The position numbers and the translations under genes were made by a program. A DNA stretch of 5,650 nucleotides, taken from positions 1-5,650 of the forward strand of contig JANXTD010000152.1 of NCBI GenBank assembly GCA_025352585.1, in the 5' to 3' direction. This document shows, piece after piece, positions 1 to 5,136 of the stretch. Origin of the DNA: Fimbriiglobus sp. (GTDB lineage Bacteria > Planctomycetota > Planctomycetia > Gemmatales > Gemmataceae). The notes beneath the pieces were generated by a model, which was not told where the DNA came from, did not search any database, and saw only the letters and a list, made by a program, of their open reading frames with translations. The first letter of the stretch is position 1; every line of letters starts with the position of its first letter.

Positions 1-324
1 CTTCAGCGCGACGACGCGGTCGAGCTTCAACTCCGCCTCGACGGCCCGCAAGTGGTCGCGGTCCGGCCCGCGGGCCGGGTCCATCACGCCGATCGCCCTT
101 AACCCCGGCACTTTCTCGGCAATGGCGAGTGTCGAGCGGACGCCGAGCGGGTCGCCGGGCTGGCAGTTCCACTCGCCCATCGCCAGCACCGTGTGGACCC
201 CGGAGGCCCGCATCTCTTCGCGGAGCTTGGCGGCGATGTCGTCGGCCGGCAGGCGCAAAGCGGGGTTGAGCGACCCGACGCCGGGCAGGTTCGGCGGCAC
301 GACGTGGATGTGCGTATCGACCAT
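1..324 (-). CDS. Amidohydrolase-family metal-dependent hydrolase, N-terminal 108 residues (3' end outside the window)
   Basis: The visible part begins MVDTHIHV, and the HxH pair at residues 5 and 7 right after the first strand is the usual metal-binding start of amidohydrolase-superfamily TIM barrels. It continues with a helix and a strand ending in AMGEWNC (about residues 47-53), then GVMDPARG (about 77-84), and the last visible residues are VVALK. This order resembles Amidohydrolase_2-type enzymes, in which a GxxDP strand is followed by an acidic helix and a G/ALK strand. The remaining metal ligands and catalytic Asp lie beyond the left edge, so substrate and reaction cannot be stated. The ATG at 324 is chosen because the HxH motif follows it at the family-typical distance. 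No strong Shine-Dalgarno is seen, only a GGGGA stretch some way upstream. The gene follows the HNH gene after 91 bp in the same direction and could share its transcript. Family assignment is fairly secure; function is open. Confidence 0.8.
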   Translation of the reverse strand, partial: MVDTHIHVVPPNLPGVGSLNPALRLPADDIAAKLREEMRASGVHTVLAMGEWNCQPGDPLGVRSTLAIAEKVPGLRAIGVMDPARGPDRDHLRAVEAELKLDRVVALK

Positions 325-415
325 GCGGGCATGTTACGGAATCCCCGCCGCGGCGCGAGTCACTTCTTGACCGGCGAGGCGACCGGGGCCGTCCGCCCCC
401 CGTTCGACCCGCCGG
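325..415. other. Intergenic gap between HNH gene and amidohydrolase gene
   Basis: This 91-bp GC-rich gap contains one small inverted repeat, GGGGC at 385-389 paired with GCCCC at 395-399 around a 5-base loop, starting 16 bases after the HNH stop codon on the minus strand. No T-run follows it, so it is at best a weak terminator or attenuator. I see no convincing promoter for the amidohydrolase here. Confidence 0.4.
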
Positions 416-1051
416 TTACCGCAGCTCGACGTTCCAGTACGCGCTGTCGAGGAACGACTGCCACGACCGGTACTTCTTCTGCGTCAACTTCAGGTTCAGA
501 ATCGGGCTGCGCTTCGGCTTCTCCGGCTTGCGGATCAGCGTCATCGTCGATTGCTTCGGCGTCCGGCCGCCCTTGCGGACGTTGCAATCGACGCAGGCGC
601 AAACAATGTTTTCCCACGTCGTCTGGCCGCCCTGGCTGCGCGGCGTGACGTGGTCGAGGCTCAGTTCGGACAGCACGAACTTCTTGCCGCAGTACTGGCA
701 CTGGTTGTTGTCGCGGGCGAAGATGTTGCGGCGGTTGAACTTCACCGTCTGCCGCGGCACTTTGTCATAGGTCAGCAGTCGGATCACGCGCGGGGCCTGG
801 ATCTCGGTGGTGGGCGTGCGGACCCAGTCGTCGTCCTCCTGGCGGAAGTTCTTCGCGCGGAACTCGCTGACCTCGGCCCAGGTGCCGAAGTCGTAGGTCA
901 TGTACTGGCCCTCTTCGAGGGTCACGACCTCGGCGAGATCCTTGGCCAACAGGCAGAAGGCCCGGCGCACGCTGATGACGTGGACGGCCATGAACAGCTT
1001 GTTCAAGACAAGGACACTGGCGTCGAGGGCCGAGTAGGCTCCGGCGGTCAT
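416..1051 (-). CDS. HNH endonuclease-family protein (211 aa)
   Basis: The HNH nuclease fold lies at about residues 105-165. A first zinc-binding pair is C118-x2-C121, followed by the DH pair D133-H134 (H134 as the likely general base), N148 in the segment TWENIV, and a second pair C153-x2-C156 followed directly by N157 and RKGGRTP. All expected HNH and zinc-ribbon positions are present, so it should be an intact metal-dependent DNA nuclease. The N-terminal region (about 12-60), including SVLVLNKLFMAVHV and RRAFCLL, is the extension typical of bacterial stand-alone HNH proteins. The C-terminus ends in YWNVEL. The ATG at 1051 is supported by GAAAGG at 1063-1068, 11 bases upstream. Stand-alone HNH proteins of this type are common and mostly uncharacterised; the role could be DNA repair, defence or housekeeping. 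It has its own promoter candidate, so membership in the McrC cluster is unproven. The lysine-rich C-terminal third (about 175-195) may contact DNA. Confidence 0.92.
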   Translation of the reverse strand: MTAGAYSALDASVLVLNKLFMAVHVISVRRAFCLLAKDLAEVVTLEEGQYMTYDFGTWAEVSEFRAKNFRQEDDDWVRTPTTEIQAPRVIRLLTYDKVPRQTVKFNRRNIFARDNNQCQYCGKKFVLSELSLDHVTPRSQGGQTTWENIVCACVDCNVRKGGRTPKQSTMTLIRKPEKPKRSPILNLKLTQKKYRSWQSFLDSAYWNVELR

Positions 1052-1062
1052 GGCGAGGGCGG

Positions 1063-1068
1063 CCTTTC
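1063..1068 (-). promoter_or_regulatory. Ribosome binding site of the HNH gene
   Basis: The minus strand reads GAAAGG, 11 bases before the ATG at 1051. The spacing is slightly long, but this is the only purine-rich element near the start and it supports that start codon. Confidence 0.5.
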
Positions 1069-1165
1069 AATGCGAGTAGCGGCGGACGGCCGGCCGGCGT
1101 GGCGACCGCGAACGGTTCCTCAAGACCAGAGGCGCAACGGGGCAGGGGGGTTCGGTCACGCCAGT

Positions 1166-1195
1166 ATCATACCCGCCGCGGTTTGCCCGAGGCAA
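1166..1195 (-). promoter_or_regulatory. Candidate sigma70-type promoter for the HNH gene
   Basis: On the minus strand, TTGCCT (1190-1195, 4 of 6 to the -35 consensus) is separated by 18 bases from TATGAT (1166-1171, 5 of 6 to the -10 consensus). TATGAT stands out as AT-rich in a very GC-rich gap. Transcription would start near 1159 and give a leader of roughly 105-110 bases before the HNH start at 1051. The -35 coincides with one arm of a small inverted repeat (1183-1195). Planctomycete promoters are poorly defined, so this is a sequence-match prediction. Confidence 0.5.
1183..1195. repeat. Small inverted repeat after mcrC-like gene, overlapping the candidate -35
   Basis: TTGCC at 1183-1187 and GGCAA at 1191-1195 form a perfect 5-bp hairpin with a 3-base loop, starting 28 bases past the stop codon of the McrC-like gene. 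There is no T-run on the minus strand, so it is not a canonical intrinsic terminator. It could be a weak terminator, an operator-like site overlapping the promoter, or chance. Confidence 0.3.
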
Positions 1196-1223
1196 GCGCC
1201 GACCGCCCGCTTTCGCCGCACGC

Positions 1224-2330
1224 TCACGCCAGGAGTCGCCGCCTCAACGCCGTCACGGCCGCCTCGAAGCGCCGCGGGTCGCCGGTGACCGGCAGCGTGA
1301 CGGCGTGGACGGCCAGCCCCGACGGCGTCGCCCAGACCCGCGAAGTCGAACGCCGGCCGGGGTAGATCAGCCCGCACTCGCGCACGCCCAACGCCGCCGC
1401 ATAGGCCAGGACCTGGTGCAGGTCGTCGTCGGCCGGCCCGCCGGGGCCGAGGGTCTTCCACTTGGCGTCCCACACGGCGACCGGCCCGCCGCCCGGTGAG
1501 TTGACGACGAAGTCCGGCCGCATCTCCCGGCCGCCGTCGTCACTTCCCAGAGCGATCGGACTTTGCGGTTCAATGCGGTCGCCGGCGAGTCGCGCCGTTA
1601 ACTCGTTCTCGAAGATCGCCGCGAGGTTGAACAGCCGCGTCGTCGAGTCGTCGCCGGCGTCGAGGCCGCACAGCACCCCCCGCGACGTGTTGAGCACGGC
1701 CCGGTAGTGCGCCGTTCGCGCGTCGAGGCGGAAGTCGCCCCAGCGGATCGACGCCGGCGGCACCGCCGTCACGTCGGCGAGCGCGAGCGTCACTTGCGTC
1801 AGGGAGTCGCGCACGTCGGCCGGCAGGTCGCAGCGCAGTAGCGCGACGGCGGCGGCCTTGGGCACGCGGTTCAGGTCGTAGTCCAGCGTGAACTCGTCGG
1901 CGACGATCGGGAAGAGCCGCGACGGCTCGCGCATCATCGCCGCGAAGTCGAGGCGGCCGCGCATCGTCGGCGAGTGGAGCGCTTCTTCGGCGTAGCCGCG
2001 CAGCAGGCCGGCGGCGAGCAGTTCGCGAAACTCGCGCACGAGCCGGCGGGCCAGCGTCGTCGCAACTTCGTCGCCGTGACCTTGCGTGAAGTCCCGGCCG
2101 GCGGCGGTGTCGAGGTACGTCAGCGGGTACTTCGGCCGGATCGTGAAGTGCGTCTCGCCGGCGACGAAGCAGCCGACGGAGCCGCCGGCCGCGACTTCGT
2201 AGCAACCCGGCCGCGCGTCGAGCGAAAGCGTGACAACGCCGGCGAAGTCGCGGCGCAACTTGACGGCGTCGGCCCGCGTCAGCCGCACGACCTTGCGGCG
2301 ACGCTCCGTGAGGGTGACGTGCCGGGTCAC
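1224..2330 (-). CDS. McrC-family PD-(D/E)xK restriction endonuclease subunit (368 aa), no McrB alongside
   Basis: The protein resembles McrC, the nuclease subunit of the McrBC modified-DNA restriction system. Family landmarks appear in the expected order: an N-terminal region with FTIRPKYP (62-69), an arginine-rich MRGRLDF (123-129), DYDLNRVPKAA (150-160), RLFNLAAIFEN (232-242), then the catalytic core RPDFVV (271-276) and VWDAKWK (286-292), followed by a DDDLHQVLAYA segment (301-311). D273, D288 and K290 form the PD...(D/E)xK triad, corresponding to the residues shown to be needed for cleavage in E. coli McrC, so the active site looks intact. The GTG start at 2330 overlaps the upstream stop as GTGA; starting at ATG 2414 would add a 28-residue low-complexity Ala/Arg/Pro stretch that lies inside the upstream gene. 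In E. coli, McrC acts only with the McrB GTPase, which is absent here. It may pair with an unlinked partner or act in another setting. Family assignment is strong; the role is inferred. Confidence 0.88.
   Translation of the reverse strand: MTRHVTLTERRRKVVRLTRADAVKLRRDFAGVVTLSLDARPGCYEVAAGGSVGCFVAGETHFTIRPKYPLTYLDTAAGRDFTQGHGDEVATTLARRLVREFRELLAAGLLRGYAEEALHSPTMRGRLDFAAMMREPSRLFPIVADEFTLDYDLNRVPKAAAVALLRCDLPADVRDSLTQVTLALADVTAVPPASIRWGDFRLDARTAHYRAVLNTSRGVLCGLDAGDDSTTRLFNLAAIFENELTARLAGDRIEPQSPIALGSDDGGREMRPDFVVNSPGGGPVAVWDAKWKTLGPGGPADDDLHQVLAYAAALGVRECGLIYPGRRSTSRVWATPSGLAVHAVTLPVTGDPRRFEAAVTALRRRLLA
2327..2330 (-). other. GTGA stop/start overlap coupling the diverged paralogue to the McrC-like gene
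   Basis: The TGA stop at 2327-2329 and the GTG start at 2328-2330 share bases. No good Shine-Dalgarno sits at normal distance before this GTG (a GAGGAG lies over 20 bases upstream), so translation of the McrC-like protein probably relies on ribosomes finishing the upstream gene. Confidence 0.7.
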
Positions 2331-3787
2331 GGCACCACCGGCAGGTCGGGTAGCTCCTCGGTGTCGGGGTCGAAGCGCGGCAGCGGCGGCCGGCGGCGCG
2401 ACGCGACTTCCCACAGGCGGAATTCGGACTGCTGGGCCTGCTGGACGGTCAAGCCGCCGGTGTCGTCGTCGGCCTGGTAAGTGCCGTTCGGCCCGACGGT
2501 GTAAACGACGGCCCCCTCGGGGTGCAACTTGTAGAGCAACGGCTTGCCACTAAAGGGGTCGGTCGGGACGGCCGGCAGGATCGCCGCGGGGATGTCGGCG
2601 AGCGTCTTGGGGAAGTGGCCGAACTGACGGCGGTAGCGCTCGCAGGCCAGGCCGACGGACGCACACAGCAGCCGCGACTTGCAGCGGTCGTCGGCCTCGA
2701 GGCACTTCATAATCCCCGGCGTCAATTTGGCGGACTCGGGACTCGCCGCGTCCACGGCCGCCTGGCAGGCGGCGCGGCGCGGCGGCCCCTGAAGTTTCAT
2801 CGCCGCGACGAGTCCGTTGTGGACCGCCAACAGGCCCTGAGCCTGACGCACGCGGCTGGGGGCGTTGAGCCGCCGCTGCACGCGGTCCCAATCGCTCGTG
2901 GCCCCGCCGCCCCCGAGGAAGCTGCGCTCGACGTGGTCCGCCGGCAACGCCCCACTGAGGACGTTCTCGAAGACGCGCATCACGATCGCCCGCTCGCCGC
3001 GCGCGGCGACGGTCATGCCGTCCACCGTCGCCGCCTGGGCGAACGCCGCCTGCAACTCGGCCAACCCCGCCGCCGGCTCCGACCAGGCCAGCGTCCTCTG
3101 GGCACTGGCGACGGCGACGAAGCAGCAGGCGTTGCGGATCAGTTGCGAGATGAGCAGCGGGTCGGTCGAGAGCGACGTTTGCGCGAGGTGCAGGCTGGCG
3201 TCGGCCGCCCGCAACGCCTCGTCGCCGCGGCCGAGGTACGCTTCGACTGCCGAGTAGTCACGGAACAGGATGCTGCCCTCGCGAATCCGCTGGTGGTCGA
3301 ATAGCAAAGTGGCGAACGGGTCCGGCTCGCCGCAGCGCAGCGGCAGGCCGCCCGTCGGGAACTTCCGCGCCGCGAACGCCTCGCCGTACGCCCGGCCCGA
3401 GTCGAGGTGGACTTCGTAGAGCGAGCAGAACTCGTCGTCGTGCGGCAGGCGGTCGTCGTCCCACGCCAGGTCGGGAATCTCCTTGGCGTCGATCGCCGCC
3501 TGACGCGACTTCCCCGACGCCGGCCGCCAGCCGAGGGCGCTGACCGTCAGCTTGGTGACGTTGGCCGCGTCGTCGTCGGGGATCGCCGCGTTGTGGACCT
3601 TCGACACGCCGCCGACGCGCCACTCCGGGTCGTCGGCGTCGAGCTTCGCGAACGCCTCGTCCAGCCGGCGCTCGTCGGCCCGGCGCGTGGCGTAGCGGTC
3701 GGCGACGAGGCCGGCGAGGCCGAGCAGGGCGAGCGTGCCGAGGACGGCCGCGGCGACGGCGAAGTGCTTGAGGCGGAGTCGTCTCAC
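2327..3787 (-). CDS. Membrane-anchored protein with pseudopilin-like C-terminal domain, diverged paralogue (486 aa)
   Basis: I do not recognise a named family. A short basic N-terminus (RRLRLK) precedes a hydrophobic segment at about residues 9-29, predicting a signal anchor with the rest outside the cytoplasm. A motif LDADDPEWR (49-57) follows, then a helical middle part (about 176-280) with a TPR-like segment near GRGDEALRAAD, ARGERA near 262-267, and a glycine-rich GGGGA near 292. The C-terminal domain (about 378-445) has ACERYRRQFGHFP, LADIP, a DPFSGKPLLY stretch and VVYTVGPNGT followed by Asp residues, resembling the C-terminal DP...Y...GxDG pattern of GspG-type pseudopilins. The tail (465-486) is proline-rich. 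The GTG start at 3787 overlaps the previous stop as GTGA, with GGAG (3795-3798) 7 bases upstream. An in-frame ATG at 4120 is rejected because it lies deep inside the neighbour and gives a low-complexity Arg/Pro sequence. It is a paralogue of the next two genes but clearly diverged. Confidence 0.8.
   Translation of the reverse strand: MRRLRLKHFAVAAAVLGTLALLGLAGLVADRYATRRADERRLDEAFAKLDADDPEWRVGGVSKVHNAAIPDDDAANVTKLTVSALGWRPASGKSRQAAIDAKEIPDLAWDDDRLPHDDEFCSLYEVHLDSGRAYGEAFAARKFPTGGLPLRCGEPDPFATLLFDHQRIREGSILFRDYSAVEAYLGRGDEALRAADASLHLAQTSLSTDPLLISQLIRNACCFVAVASAQRTLAWSEPAAGLAELQAAFAQAATVDGMTVAARGERAIVMRVFENVLSGALPADHVERSFLGGGGATSDWDRVQRRLNAPSRVRQAQGLLAVHNGLVAAMKLQGPPRRAACQAAVDAASPESAKLTPGIMKCLEADDRCKSRLLCASVGLACERYRRQFGHFPKTLADIPAAILPAVPTDPFSGKPLLYKLHPEGAVVYTVGPNGTYQADDDTGGLTVQQAQQSEFRLWEVASRRRPPLPRFDPDTEELPDLPVVP
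3784..3787 (-). other. GTGA stop/start overlap between two paralogues
   Basis: The TGA stop of the 441-residue gene (3784-3786) overlaps the GTG start of the 486-residue gene (3785-3787). A GGAG at 3795-3798 inside the upstream coding sequence lies 7 bases before the GTG, so both coupling and direct initiation are possible. Confidence 0.75.
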
Positions 3788-5109
3788 GGCGTGGCTCCGG
3801 GCGGGGCGGGCTGGCGGCGTTGCGGGACATCGTACAGGCGGATGCCGTAGTCGCGCAGGGCTGGCGGCGACGAGTCGTTGAGGTCGCCGCCGTGGTCGGT
3901 GCCCTCGGGGCCGACGCTGTAGACGACGATTCGGTCGGGGAGGCGCTTGGACTTCAGCGGCAGGCCGTCGCAGGGGTCCACCGGCACCGCGGCGAGGATG
4001 TCCTTGGGGATGTCGGCGAGCGTCGCGGGCCACTGCCCGAAGCGGCGGCGGTGCCGCTCGCAGGCGATGCCGACGGCGACGGCGGTCAACTCGCCGTGGC
4101 CGCGGCGTGAGGCGGCGCACACCTTATCGACGCCTGGGAGCATCAGCCGGGTCAGTACGAAGCGCGGGTCCGACGCGTGCGGCAGGGGGATAGTGGGGAA
4201 GGCGGCGGCCTGTTGCTCCGGGGGCAACTTCGTGGCGTCGATGTAGCGCGTCAGGACATCGAGCAGGCCGGCCGCGTCCGTCTGCCCGAACATTCGCCGC
4301 GGCAGGACGTTCGCGGCGAGTTCCTCGGCGCTCGCGCGCTCGCCGCGCAGGGCGACGAGGAGTTTCGGGGCGGCGGCTTCCTTGAGGAACTCCGCCTGCA
4401 ACTCCGCCAGGCCGGCGTCCGGCTCGCCGAGGTTCAGCACGCTCTCGGCCGCGCGGCCTGAGATCGACCCCAACGCCACGCGGACCAGTTGGCCGACGAG
4501 TGTCGGGTCGTCGCCGAGTCCGCGGGCGGTGCCGAGCGCGGCCCGCACCGACCGCACCGCCTCGCCCATCTTCCCGTCCTCGGCGAGCAGCGTCGCGTCG
4601 GCCCGCAGCAGTGAAGCTGTCAGGCGTAAGTCTTGCTCCTTCCGCATCAGCCGGCTCAGCGGGTCGGCCGGCATCACGATGACGTTGCCGCCGGCGTCGG
4701 GCATGTCGGCGAGGTCGCGTGCGGCGTCCAGCGCCGGCTCCATGCCGCGCATCGCCGCGAGCAGCTTCGACTTCACGACCGGGTCGAGCAGGGCGTTCGG
4801 CTGAGACTTCGACCAGTCGGGGAAGTCCTCGAAGCGCTTGTTGGCGTCCGCCGGCAGCAGGTCGTTCGCGGCGGTCGCCAGGACGAAGGGGTTGCGGTCG
4901 TCCGGCGGCAGCTTGGCGTTGGTCGCCCGCACGATGTCATCGAGACGCCAGTCGGGGTCGTCGCGGTCGAGCCGGGCGTAGATCGAGTAGAGCGCCCGCC
5001 GCGTCTGCCAGTGATCGACGAGCAGGTAGACGGCGGGGGCAAGCACCGCCAGCGCGAGCAGCCCGACGGCCGTGACGCTGAGTCGCTTCCAGGTGAGGAA
5101 CCGTCGCAT
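3784..5109 (-). CDS. Membrane-anchored protein with pseudopilin-like C-terminal domain (441 aa)
   Basis: No named family is recognised. The basic start MRRFLTWKR and the hydrophobic stretch at about 11-31 form a likely signal anchor, leaving the remainder extracytoplasmic. LDRDDPDWR (47-55) matches the same motif in the downstream paralogue. The middle region (about 150-300) is Ala/Leu/Glu-rich and helical, with DPTLVGQLVR (201-210), GLAELQAEF (233-241) and LRGERA (254-259), all with counterparts in the paralogue. The C-terminal domain (about 340-410) has ACERHRRRFG, LADIP, VDPCDGLPL and VVYSVGPEGTDHGGDL, resembling the end of GspG-type pseudopilins. No prepilin-peptidase site (Gly followed by Phe-Thr-Leu-x-Glu) precedes the hydrophobic segment, so it is unlikely to be a processed pseudopilin. 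ATG 5109 has GGAG at 5117-5120, 7 bases upstream. Its C-terminal region is close to the next gene at both protein and DNA level. Function unknown; a peptide- or envelope-binding role is possible but unsupported. Confidence 0.85.
   Translation of the reverse strand: MRRFLTWKRLSVTAVGLLALAVLAPAVYLLVDHWQTRRALYSIYARLDRDDPDWRLDDIVRATNAKLPPDDRNPFVLATAANDLLPADANKRFEDFPDWSKSQPNALLDPVVKSKLLAAMRGMEPALDAARDLADMPDAGGNVIVMPADPLSRLMRKEQDLRLTASLLRADATLLAEDGKMGEAVRSVRAALGTARGLGDDPTLVGQLVRVALGSISGRAAESVLNLGEPDAGLAELQAEFLKEAAAPKLLVALRGERASAEELAANVLPRRMFGQTDAAGLLDVLTRYIDATKLPPEQQAAAFPTIPLPHASDPRFVLTRLMLPGVDKVCAASRRGHGELTAVAVGIACERHRRRFGQWPATLADIPKDILAAVPVDPCDGLPLKSKRLPDRIVVYSVGPEGTDHGGDLNDSSPPALRDYGIRLYDVPQRRQPAPPGATP
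4037..4083. repeat. 47-bp perfect direct repeat, copy 1
   Basis: This stretch is identical base for base to 5411-5457, including third codon positions. On the minus strand it encodes AVAVGIACERHRRRFG of the pseudopilin-like C-terminal domain. Mismatches bound it on both sides (C versus G on the left, G versus C on the right). Confidence 0.9.
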
Positions 5110-5116
5110 CGGGAGA

Positions 5117-5120
5117 CTCC
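5117..5120 (-). promoter_or_regulatory. Ribosome binding site of the 441-residue gene
   Basis: The minus strand reads GGAG 7 bases before ATG 5109, inside a 27-bp intergenic spacer that is otherwise a pyrimidine-rich run (about 5121-5135 on the minus strand). The pyrimidine tract is unlikely to pair with the GGAG strongly, leaving the site accessible. Confidence 0.65.
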
Positions 5121-5136
5121 GGGAGAGAGGGAGAGT

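Larger units (their letters stand above)
1052..1223. other. Intergenic gap between McrC-like gene and HNH gene
   Basis: This is the longest non-coding stretch in the window (172 bp). It holds the HNH ribosome binding site, the candidate promoter (1166-1195), the small inverted repeat (1183-1195) and a self-complementary CCGGCCGG at 1090-1097. I see no tRNA, small coding sequence or riboswitch-like architecture in it. Confidence 0.6.

Noticed and set aside
385..399. Hairpin GGGGC / GCCCC after the HNH gene as a terminator
   Set aside because: The stem is only 5 bp and no T-run follows on the minus strand. In DNA this GC-rich such repeats are expected by chance.
551..1288. A 245-residue open frame on the plus strand
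   Set aside because: It runs antisense through the HNH gene, its promoter gap and the end of the McrC-like gene. Its composition is the Ala/Arg/Val/Gly-rich pattern expected opposite GC-rich coding DNA, and it has no recognisable domain.
2331..2414. N-terminal extension of the McrC-like protein to an ATG at 2414
   Set aside because: It adds a low-complexity Ala/Pro/Arg sequence read inside the upstream gene. The GTGA overlap at 2327-2330 is a normal coupled start.
2522..3304. A 260-residue open frame on the plus strand
   Set aside because: It lies entirely antisense to the 486-residue membrane-anchored protein, whose frame is supported by paralogy. The plus-strand translation is low-complexity Arg/Gly/Val.
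3788..4120. N-terminal extension of the 486-residue protein to an ATG at 4120
   Set aside because: The added stretch is Arg/Pro-rich, overlaps the paralogous upstream gene by over 300 bp and would bury the signal anchor. The GTG at 3787 places the anchor at the N-terminus, as in its paralogue.
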